The translations under genes were made by a program, and so were the position numbers. Of a stretch of DNA of 64,000 nt, positions 55,717-64,000 are shown one piece after another; position 1 is the stretch's first letter; the number at the start of each line of letters is the position of its first letter. The DNA is taken from NCBI RefSeq assembly GCF_027943255.1, contig NC_072894.1:132423601-132487600 (forward strand), given 5' to 3'. The notes below the pieces were generated by a model. It was given only the letters and a program-made list of their open reading frames with translations, searched no databases and was not told the origin of the DNA. The DNA comes from Anastrepha obliqua. Its lineage: Eukaryota > Arthropoda > Insecta > Diptera > Tephritidae.

Positions 55717-56029
55717 GAACTAAAATTGCACTAGAAATCACTTTTTCATCTCGGTTCATTTCTCATGTGGACTAGTGTAATAGTAGTATGATTACTAGTA
55801 ATTCACAGTTATTAAAGTTTTTCCATATAATAATTGTAGCTTCTCACAAGTACATACATACATACTTATTATACCCAATGCATTGAAGCTTAGAAGTTTT
55901 AAAGGTGGGCTACAACTCATAAAAGGTAGTGTTACCCAACTGGTGGATTACAGATTGACTAGAATAAAAAGAGTTTTACATTTACGCCCAAAATAATTTG
56001 TTTCGTACAATTTCGTGTGTCTTTTTTTT
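55717..56029. other. Non-coding DNA, nothing recognised
   Basis: AT-rich, with a TACATACATACAT tract near 55850. No motif. Confidence 0.4.
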
Positions 56030-56540
56030 AACTTAGATTAAAGATAATATTCTGCAATGGGTAATCATTGTCCGTTTATTGGCGTATGGAATAGAAAAGG
56101 TAAAATTTTCTATGACATTGGCGTAGAAGAAATTAAGTTACTGATAACTTCCCACTACTAACTACTTAACTACTTTAACAGCATCAAACAGAGCTTCCTT
56201 TGTTGTATGATTTTCTTTCTAAATTTTCAAAATTACAATCCCTCATAAGTTCTCAATCTGATTGATATCGGGAAATTGAGCTGGGATTTAATCGTTGTTG
56301 TTTTGACCTTCTTACTCGCCTTACACCGTCTGAATCTTTTATATTATTTGAATTCACCAGCGAACAAGCAACACTGTTTTCCATTTCTGAACTGTCCAGT
56401 TAAGATGGAATTTGCTAAATTTAAGTCTTCCTTTCTTGATTTTGGGCGAAATAAATGGCTTTTTCGCTGATCATCAACTGAACAGTCTGGCCGTCACTGC
56501 TCAACTTCTAATGGTCCTAGCACTACCTGGTAAATTGAAT
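56030..56540 (-). pseudogene. Tc1-like transposase relic
   Basis: Minus-strand frames read RKKPFISPK-like sequence, LKFSKFHLNWTVQKWKTVLL, and later AQFPDINQIENL and KEALFDAVKVVK. L-x-W-T-x-x-x-W-K-x-V-L precedes the first catalytic Asp and S-P-D-L-N-x-I-E-N-L-W holds the last catalytic residue in Tc1 transposases. The intervening middle, with the second Asp, is deleted or scrambled. Stops are numerous. Confidence 0.7.
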
Positions 56541-56558
56541 TCAGTTTTTAGTTGTTAA

Positions 56559-57230
56559 GGGGATAGATGCCTGTAAACGGCCATAGTTTCCCTGATTTTC
56601 ATAAAAATTATTTAAAATGAAGAAGTCAATATATATTTTTCAAAATTGGCATACAGTTTATTTATACATTAAAATAATATAAAAAAAATTTGTTTAATCA
56701 TTTAAAATAGCGGATGTACACTCAATTCTTCCAGGAATGTCGATGCGGGGCTTCTCAATCGGGGGGCATTGTAGCATCGGCGTCAGTGACCTGAATACAA
56801 AGAACCAAACATTTTTTATTCATTAATGTCATAATTTCTACATGAATTAAACTAAAATGGAAAAAAGTTTCTGGAATAAAATGCTTAAAAAAAATGAATT
56901 TTGGCGCGATTTTTCCTACTATTTTTGCTTCGAAAAAATTATTTTTTCGAAAAATTTTCGAAAACTTGTATTCACATAGAAAGTAATATCATAAAAAAGA
57001 TGTGCGCGAAATTTCAGGGAGATCGGTCAATAACTTTTCGAGATTTCGTGTACGCGTCTAAAGTTTCAATACAACGTAAAAGTTTCAATATCACTCCTAA
57101 CGCTCGAACTCAAAGAATAGAGTCGTCACGTAAAAATTTTTTGACATATTCTTAAAAGATTATATTAACATTTTATGAAAAAAAACAAAAAAAAATTGTT
57201 TTTTTCTAAATTTTACAGCTATCTGTCCCC
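56559..57230 (-). mobile_element. TTAA element family, member B (672 bp)
   Basis: GGGGATAGATGCCTGTAAA at the left and TTTTACAGCTATCTGTCCCC at the right form imperfect inverted ends, with TTAA at 56555-56558 and 57231-57234. No transposase. Read on the minus strand it contains GAAACTTTAGACGCGT and TCTCGAAAAGTTATTGACCG (57008-57043), the same internal module as member A and member C but in opposite orientation. Its terminal repeats differ from theirs beyond the first five bases. Confidence 0.8.
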
Positions 57231-57234
57231 TTAA

Positions 57235-57979
57235 CTCAATTTAAAAAGCTTTTTTGAAAATAGGTTAAGTTTACCCATCTTAAAGGTATGTGTGTAGAGT
57301 GTCGCTAAAACATAGTAACAGTGAGTAATAAATGCAGTGGGTACAAAAAGTCAAGTTCCACGCTAACTGAAATTCTTTATTTATTTACATATGCAAGTGT
57401 TCGCCAAAGAAAGCTATCAAATTCCTAAGTCATATCTAATATATGTACACTTTGCAAAATGTAATTATGTATGTATGTATGCACTCGCAGTTTGCATTCA
57501 TTGCGAAATATGCAAGCACACGCTCGGCCCCCAGTGGCGCTTTACCATTTGATAAGCGATAAGCTAATTTGTCACGTAGACTCGACTTGCTGAGTAGTTA
57601 TAAAAATGTGTCTTATTTTTTCAGCGAATGCTAAAATTTTCCAGCAAGTGTTTATACTTTTATTAATTTGTATTACTACCTCTTGAATGGTGAAATTATC
57701 TTGAATTTCAGGAACCCCTCGAAATGCACAAGTCTATGGAGAATAGTCTTACAAGGTAATTGAGGCTGAATTACTTAAAATTAAGTAATTCTCTCTAGAA
57801 ATTTTGTTTGACGAATTACGTAATTCGAAGAGTAATTGGGAAGTGAATTACGAACGGGGGAACGAATTACGAATGGCAGAGCGAATTACGTGCCGTAGAA
57901 CATAGCATTAGGCAGCAATAGTCTTAGCGAGAAAGTATGTATGGGGGGTCCTGTGTATCATAGGTAAAAATTATTGCAA
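57235..57979. other. Non-coding DNA with GAATTACG repeats
   Basis: At 57767-57900 the word GAATTACG occurs repeatedly (GAATTACTTAA, GAATTACGTAATTCG, GAATTACGAACG, GAATTACGAATGG, GAATTACGTGCC), and AATTACTTAA/TTAAGTAATT form a 10-bp palindrome arm pair. The rest is unassigned. Confidence 0.45.
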
Positions 57980-58400
57980 GTAAGAGAATTTTGTAAATGC
58001 TTGAAAAGGTGATAACCGCCTAGTACCAGGTCTGGATTATAAGGCTGATGTGTTAGAATCTCCGATGTCAGCGCTCATAGCTTTTAGAGCGTTGTTAAAG
58101 ATGTATGCGCTCTGGAGTTGTATTGGTGGAACACAACACTTTTTATTTTCGTCTTTCGATCGCCTGACTAAATTTCAGTATTGACAGTAGAGATCCGTAT
58201 TAGGTATCCGATGCGAGCAGTCCATGGTGGATAACTTTCTTGCAATCCCACAAGCAATTCACAGCAAGACCTTCTTGTCCATTAATGTGGGTTTGGGGCA
58301 TATAGTAATCATTATCAAATTGGCGTGACGCTCCGGATTGAACCTTGTCCTGCCTCTTTGGATCGTAATATTACCTTTAAATGACCATATTGTGTGGGCA
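57980..58400 (-). pseudogene. mariner transposase relic
   Basis: Minus-strand frames read QTHINGQEGLAVNCLWDCKK-like sequence, then KSVVFHQYNSRAHTS-like codons, and finally HQPYNPDLVLGGYHLFKHLQ, corresponding to P-Y-S-P-D-L-A-P-S-D-Y-H-L-F of mariner with the last catalytic Asp replaced by Gly. Frameshifts and stops are present throughout. It is an old, inactive copy. Confidence 0.6.
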
Positions 58401-59070
58401 GGTGCAATGGCTCAATGGGGTACATATCTAACGAAAATTGGTCAGCACTTTTTACTCCACAATATTATGCACGAATTCGTGAATTTCCGACTATAGGTCA
58501 TAACTAATACTTAGTGATCAGAGAGTAGTGTGGATTGTAAAAACTACCGCACTATATTTCGCTATCGCTTACATTTCAGTTCATCCGATTTGTTCAATTT
58601 GGCGCAGCGGCTTTGCTTTTATTGCGGTCTTACGACATTATTTTATTGCTATTGTTAGGTTCTATTATCGCTTATCAAATGTTTATATTTTGATTCGCGC
58701 CGACTGCAGTGTAGGTAGAGAAATTATAAAGCACTCGAGATTTCTAGACGTGCCGTAGGCCTCGTTAATTTTGCAACTGTTTTAAATATGTATATATAGG
58801 TGCGAGCATATGTATAAGTTCAAACCTATGGCTTTTAACTACACGTACTGTGTGCTAGGTGGCGCAAAATTAATCATAAATTTTTGTTTTTGAATAACTT
58901 TTTTACTAAAAGAAAAAACCTGATTCTGAATCGCTCGTCTGTTTGTATACTGCAGCTGTTTAGTTCGATGAACAGCTGTTTAGTTCTTGGAATGTTAAAT
59001 AGCGAATGGGGAGCGTGTCATTATTCTGTATTAAAAAATTCTGGGTGACAAAATTCTGTAAATTGCAAAT
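58401..59070. other. Non-coding DNA, nothing recognised
   Basis: A duplicated AACAGCTGTTTAGTT near 58955 and 58972 is the only notable feature. Confidence 0.4.
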
Positions 59071-59802
59071 AAATTCTGCTTTTTAAAATTCTGCTTTTTA
59101 AAATTCTGCTTTCTAAAATTCTGCTTTTTCAAAATTCTGCATGTTTAATGCGAAAAATTCTGCTTTATTCAAGTTTTGTGATTTTCGTCATACAAGAAGT
59201 AACAAAATAAACATTTATTCCATAAATATACATACATATGTATATGTTTAAGCGATAACAATATTTTAGTTTAGCCAATTACAATATTTTTTGGAATTCT
59301 TTTTAAATATGTAATGTGACTTAATTCATTTCTTTTCTTAATAATTCTTCGCAGCTGTTCGTTTTTTTTAGAAGAGTTCTACGCAAAAATACTGTGGATT
59401 GCGTAGCCGGAGTTGGACTGGTGAGGGTTATTTTTTTGAAGCGCGGCCGAAAGCCGCCCACGCGAAAAGGAGTTCTACGCAAAAATACGGTGGATTGCGT
59501 AGCCGGAGTCGGACTGATGAGGGTTATTTTTTTGAAGCGCGGCCGAAGGCCGCCCACGCGAAAAGAAGTTCTACGCAAAAATACTGTGGATTCTATCGAA
59601 ACTGAAGAAAAAATTATTATTATTATTATTTTTTTTTATTTAATATCTCGAATAATAATAAAAAATAATAATAATAATAAATTAAATAATTACATTACCT
59701 CTTTAACATTGTTAACATTATATATTATTTTAATACAGAATTTTGAAAGCTGAATCTTAGAAAGCAGAATTTTAAAAAGCAGAATTTTAAAAAGCAGAAT
59801 TT
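59071..59802. mobile_element. Foldback-like element with motif-array ends
   Basis: 59071-59139 is four to five tandem copies of AAATTCTGCTTTTTA, and 59736-59802 is the same array inverted (AGCAGAATTTTAAAAAGCAG...), pairing over about 65 bases with few mismatches. Long inverted termini made of short tandem motifs are typical of foldback elements. The interior holds a 96-bp GC-rich tandem repeat. No transposase is encoded, and no clear target duplication could be defined. Confidence 0.7.
59375..59590. repeat. 96-bp GC-rich tandem repeat, 2.2 copies
   Basis: Units start AGTTCTACGCAAAAATACTG at 59375, 59471 and 59567 (period 96). Each contains GATTGCGTAGCCGGAGT, GTGAGGGTTATTTTTTTGAA-like sequence and GCGCGGCCGAAAGCCGCCCA, the last able to form a GCGGC/GCCGC hairpin. 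Because 96 is divisible by 3, repeat-encoded open frames appear on both strands (59321-59578 minus, 59394-59753 plus). I regard these as by-products. Confidence 0.85.
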
Positions 59803-60489
59803 TGTTTTTAGAATTTTGTACATAAATAATTTCGACACCAACCCTAGCGAATGTTATTTAAACAGCGGTGAAAAAATGTTGCCGGCAACATGTTGCGAGA
59901 TTTTTCAAAGGCACATGTCACGGCCAAGAATTTTATCAGGAGTCATGTACTCAAGCCTACAAATAAAGCAATTTTTAGAAGAGTTGACGACAAATGTCCA
60001 AAATACTTAAATCGATATGGATTTTTTTTTCAAATAACACTTACCTTCGATTCGGCACAGTGAAACTTTTTTGGCTCTCAAAGTCAAATTCTGTGCTCCA
60101 TCGCTAGACGTTTCTCATCATTTCTCGCAGGATAGAAGCGATGGCGTATACCTAAGTGTCGAATAGTAGCAGTAAAGCAAAGTATTCAAATTATTTTCCT
60201 ATGACGCAATCATTGAAATACTTTTAACAATGAAAGATACCTGCTGTAAATCTTACCCGACTATTTGGAATTTCCTTACAAACGGATATAACGGCTTTAA
60301 CAATTTAAATGCCGCTTCCGGCCCTTTCTGCATCGTCTAATTATCAAATTTCCCAAAAATTCAACTCAGCCATAAAATGAAAAGGAAAAATTTACTACAT
60401 AAAAGTCGCAGATTAAAGTCGCAATTTTAAATCGTTCAAATTGATTGTGAATTTATTCGCAATTCCTAAGTTAACTAGCCTGGAATAAG
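59803..60489. other. Non-coding DNA, nothing recognised
   Basis: No gene or repeat recognised. Confidence 0.4.
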
Positions 60490-60491
60490 TA

Positions 60492-61272
60492 AAGGGGCTT
60501 TCAATAGGTGCGCTCACAAATCGAGCGAGCTATAGGTGATCGCTATACTGAGTCTTGTTATTTATCCAAGGGGTGCTTCGTAATTTAACAACGTGTCGAA
60601 ATTGTTAAATTTTATTATTAAAATCAGTGATCTGTTCGCCAAATGTTCGGGAAAAAAATTGTCTCCAATGATGAGGCTCATTTCTGGTTAAATGGCCTCG
60701 TAAACAAGGAAATTTTCCAGGTTCGAATAGATGAATCTTCTTGTAATAAATTTGTACTAATTTTTGTTTTTAAGTTTAATTTTTGAATAATTAATATTTA
60801 CATTGGAAAATTATTCTAGAATTGTATTAAAACTGTCTCCATCGTACTTATGTATTGTACTTTTGCTATTGTTCAAAGAAGTGCCATTGTATCGAAAAAT
60901 CCAGCTCTCTTCTGCACTCTTAAAAAATCACGATTTGGCACAGATTTTGGTCGACTTTTATTTCTTCGAAGATGAGCCCACTGCCAATGGCTGTTATCCA
61001 AAAGTGGCCCACAGCGAAAGTGGGGCAACTATTTGCCCAAATTAGCATTTCATGCCTACATAGTTCCATCCACTAGCCGAAGGCCTTCCGCTGCTAGTGC
61101 TGAAAATTAAAATTAAAAATTTGTAAATTATTTACTTTTTAAAATAAATAACAATAACAAATAATAATTCCATCGGAAGCATATGAAAATAAACAATAAC
61201 AACTGTGGCTATCGCTTAGACAGTTTACTTGATTTAATTTCAAAGTTCAAGCGCTCTCAATGAAAACCCCTG
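60492..61272 (+). mobile_element. Decayed mariner element, related ends to 24.6 kb copy
   Basis: AAGGGGCTTTCAATAGGTGC at the left pairs imperfectly with the right end (AGCGCTCTCAATGAAAACCC), about 18 of 23 matches. TA precedes the left end; the right TA is three bases away. The terminus resembles AAGGGTCTTTCAAAAG of the 24627-25435 element. Inside at about 60647-60710 the plus strand reads FGKKIVSNDEAHFWLNGLVN, the mariner region around the first catalytic Asp (S-D-E-A-H-F-W-L-N-G). A later frame reads YFFEDEPTANG. The remainder is degraded. Confidence 0.65.
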
Positions 61273-61499
61273 TGTTAGAGCTGACTGCAAATTTTAAACA
61301 GAGATAATGTTATCTCATAAATGTTTAAAATAAATTTTGTTAGGATTCTTTTTTTTTTTGTTTTTTTTTTTAAATACACTCGTGATATCACATGATATTT
61401 AACACGTAGAATGAATAATACTTTTACTAAAAATTTTATAAAAAAAGTTAAGACTCAGATACACATCAAATTTCCACGCGTGTATGATTTGAACCTTGA

Positions 61500-62345
61500 T
61501 ACTTGAGGTAAGGCCGCACAATTCGGCACTGGGCAAGTAGAATGAAGAGATGGATAGCTCAGTAAATTTTCATGAGTTGGTTCAGGCACTCCAATTCATT
61601 TTAAGGAGTCATGCCAATCACCTATGTCATTTTACTCTTTGAATCTTAGACTCATTTGTATCGTAGACTCTGCTTATTTGCCATTTCAGGTGGCTGGATG
61701 GCTGTTGAATAGTATTCGTTTCGTTCTTGGTAAAAAAATCACGGATAATTAGGGCACAGTGTGACGGTGTTTGATGCAAAATCCAGGAGTTTTTTTCACA
61801 CAAATCCTTTCCTGTTTTGGCGAATTACTTCATGTAAACGTCTGATAACGCACAAATAGTAGTCCTCATTAACCGCCTGACCTTCTGGCGAAAATTCGTG
61901 GTGTACAATACCTTTGCAATCCATAAAAACCATGAACATCGCTTTCTCTTTTTTGTCTTGGTTCATTCGCAGCTCTCCACTCACTCACCTGATGTCTGGA
62001 TTGCGTGTCGTACTCTCGTGCCCACTAATGATGCGTTTCATGAATGTTGGGTGGGATTCTGCCTTGGAAATCAGGTTTTTGGCGATATCAGCGCGCTCGC
62101 GTTTAATTCAGGACTAACTTTGCAGCAACACGGCGTAAACTCAAATCATTAACTACAATGTCTTGAACGCATCCATAAGCAATATTCAAGACCTCTGCTA
62201 GCTCTTTGATGGTTAATTTGCGGTTATTGATCAAATTTTCTTCGACTTTATTGATATTTTCTTCGGTTTTCGACGTCGACGGCCCGCAACTACGTTTGTC
62301 CTCCTCGGTGGACTTACGATCTCTTCTGAAACATTCATGCTACTC
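61500..62345 (-). pseudogene. mariner transposase relic (SETMAR-like type)
   Basis: On the minus strand: a degraded N-terminal part (LTIKELAEVLNIAYGCVQDI-like, then LSLRRVAAKLV), then KEKAMFMVFMDCKGIVHHEF and VNEDYYLCVIRRLHEVIRQN, then WILHQTPSHCALIIRDFFTK. These correspond to F-D-x-x-G-x-V-H-H-E-F, N-x-x-Y-Y-L-x-V-x-R-R-L-R and H-x-D-N-A-P-S-H of DD34D mariners; the second Asp-Asn pair is lost. Sequence down to about 61500 may be the decayed C-terminus. Member C of the TTAA family starts 5 bases beyond its N-terminal side. Confidence 0.7.
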
Positions 62346-62349
62346 ATAA

Positions 62350-63065
62350 GGGGTTACATGGGTTTCGTTGGTTCAAAAAATCGGTTTATTTTTTTTTTTT
62401 TTGCTTATTAATTTCTACAACATCTCAGGAATATTATCCTAAATTTTCAAGTCGATCCGAATAATAAATTCAGGGATACAGCCTTTGGAATGTGTGCGCT
62501 CCAAGCCACTCTTATTGTTACTCAAAACTTTAAACGCGTTTTTCTGGGAACCGTGTTTTCAAAGTCGGTTGTCAAATACTCTCGAAAACTACTCAACCGA
62601 TCTTGATGAAATTTTACACAGGTGTTCGTGCTTGAACGAAAGATTTTGTTTTTTTTTTCAATTACAACTATTAAAAAAAAAACAAAATGTCAAGCAAATT
62701 TGACCGAAATTTTCATTTTTTTGGAAAAATGTCTGCCAAAATCCCAATTTTTACTTTTTTTCTTTCCTTCGTTCAAGCACGAGTTTATGGTCTTAACTAA
62801 AACACTTATTTTTGTTTTTTCATTTTTGATGAACCTGTCAGGAGTTATGCTGACAACGCGGACGCACCTTTTTTTCGAGGGGTCACCGGAAATGACGTCA
62901 CAATGGAGGAGTTTTCATTTTTTTTTTTTGAAAATTTCAGAAATTATTCTTTAAATATGTATCTATAAGACAGAAAAACGTTTGAATTAAATAAATAATT
63001 TTTTACATAGAAAAAAAAATATTGAAAATAGGCCTTGTTTTACCCGACGAAGCCCATGTAACCCC
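62350..63065 (+). mobile_element. TTAA element family, member C (716 bp)
   Basis: GGGGTTACATGGGTTTCGTT at the left and its inverted partner ending CGAAGCCCATGTAACCCC match at 20 of 22 positions. Right flank TTAA (63066-63069); left flank ATAA, one change from TTAA. Contains AAAACTTTAAACGCGTTTTT near 62525 and TCTCGAAAACTACTCAACCG at 62579, the module shared with members A and B. The two 110-odd-codon open frames inside (62485-62703, 62622-62954) are T-rich and without motif. Confidence 0.85.
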
Positions 63066-63069
63066 TTAA

Positions 63070-64000
63070 AGAACCATATTTTTTTTAGAGTATCATTACT
63101 GACACAGTTTTCCAACATTTCTAAAGTGTTCACACCATGGAATCCATTAGAACTGTAAAATATCGAAAACACCTGCAGAGGTAGATTTACTCAAGGCGGC
63201 GTAACTTTTACAAATGTCAAGCAATGGCGATAAAATTTTGGTAGGAATGTTCATCATAGAAGTGGCAACCTAACAAAACAAAAACAGAACTCAAATCAGT
63301 TGACTTAGAGCGTCACCTGGCGGTTGTTCCGGGAACTTTTAGTTCATGGTGCTAAAATATCCTTTAACTCCGGATGCAGCGTAGAACCAATATGTATAAG
63401 AAATTAACATCTAACACATTTTTTTAATTTTGACAACCCTAAGGCAGGGTTTGTAAGTTGCTCGCATTTGCGCGAACATAAATGCTTTTGGTGGGGAAAA
63501 AAGTGTGTGAGTCCAGGTATGAGAGGGTTGTCCGCTGAAGAGAGAAACATTTAAAAATCCCTTAAGGGGTTTTGTGGTACTGAGAAAAATGTCCGCTTAA
63601 GAGAGGCGTTCGTTAGGAGAAAGTAAATGCACTGTAAATGTTTACATGCAAGTATGAAATGTTTTTATCTCGAAAGCATGATTTTCTACTTAAACGCTTA
63701 TTGCTTTTGACCACAGTTTTATTAGTTTTACGCGCCACAGGTACGAATGCTGCGTTGTTGCAAAATACACCACCTTGATACAGAAGCGCCCGTAAATCGG
63801 CCCAATATGTAAATGTGCTAAAAAAACAAATATTTACGAATATATTAAGCGACAAAATGTCGGCATAAAAAAATCACCCACATTTAAATGACCTAAATAT
63901 CAAATATTCCAAATTTCAACACCTACAAATTGTCAAAGAAACCCAATGAAAATTGCAATGGAGCAACAACATAAATTTACCGTGAGCTTGGCGCCAATTC
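63070..64000. other. Non-coding DNA, possible pogo-like terminus
   Basis: At 63530-63640 TGTCCGCTGAAGAGAGAA and TGTCCGCTTAAGAGAGGCGT are direct repeats about 70 bases apart, followed by CGTTAGGAGAA and CACTGTA. CGCTTAAGAGAG...TTAGGAGAA with a terminal CACTG resembles the ends of pogo/Tigger-type elements. No transposase is seen. Otherwise nothing is recognised to the window edge. Confidence 0.35.

Noticed and set aside
59321..59753. Overlapping repeat proteins on both strands of the 96-bp repeat
   Set aside because: Open in several frames only because the period is a multiple of three. No start context or homology.
1..64000. CRISPR arrays, operons, bacterial features
   Set aside because: Direct repeats present are microsatellites or TE parts. 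The spliced trbl gene and TE content show eukaryotic DNA.

Overview
This is a stretch of AT-rich insect chromosome holding one recognisable host gene, tribbles (trbl), inside a dense field of decayed transposons. The trbl protein (516 residues over two coding exons) has the same domain order and many of the same residue strings as Drosophila tribbles. The surroundings carry many GTATGTAT/CATACATA microsatellites, a tRNA-derived SINE, several mariner lineages (including types with 41 residues between the last two catalytic Asp), Helitrons and TTAA-targeted elements. Together these suggest a higher dipteran, most probably a tephritid fruit fly. The species cannot be fixed from the window alone.

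Layout. 1-8.2 kb: SINE, a TTAA-flanked MITE, and a nested complex in which a DD41D mariner (3115-5504) has been opened by a Helentron-like fragment, a second SINE copy and a 105-bp perfect palindrome built on a tRNA-like promoter; a possible further DNA element follows at 6757-8171. 8-20 kb: mostly non-coding AT-rich DNA with a degenerate tandem array (11.6-12.3 kb) and LINE reverse-transcriptase relics on both strands (15.5-17.5 kb). 20.8-28.3 kb: mariner relics, a 0.73-kb TTAA element and a small MITE. 28.4-41.3 kb: the trbl domain, with promoter and 5' UTR near 29.05 kb, coding exon 1 at 29515-30371, an 8.9-kb intron with no transposon I can recognise, coding exon 2 at 39260-39953, and a poly(A) signal at 40400. 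41.3-64 kb: TTAA MITE (42.1 kb), Helitron with internal minisatellite (44.3-46.0 kb), SINE copies, a mariner with a full-length open transposase (53.6-54.7 kb) beside an older relic, Tc1-like and mariner relics, two more members of the 0.7-kb TTAA family, and a foldback element whose ends are arrays of a 15-bp motif (59.1-59.8 kb).

How it works together. Tribbles is a pseudokinase adaptor that, in Drosophila, marks String/Cdc25 and Slbo/C-EBP for destruction and restrains Akt signalling. Its long repeat-free intron and a 5' leader with several short upstream ORFs suggest regulation both of transcription and of translation. Apart from trbl I see no host protein-coding gene. The most unusual material is (i) a family of 0.7-kb TTAA-flanked elements that keep an internal module while their terminal inverted repeats differ beyond GGGG, with part of that module recurring in an unrelated Helitron, (ii) the palindromic tRNA-promoter structure at 4434-4739, and (iii) the foldback element with a 96-bp GC-rich internal tandem repeat.
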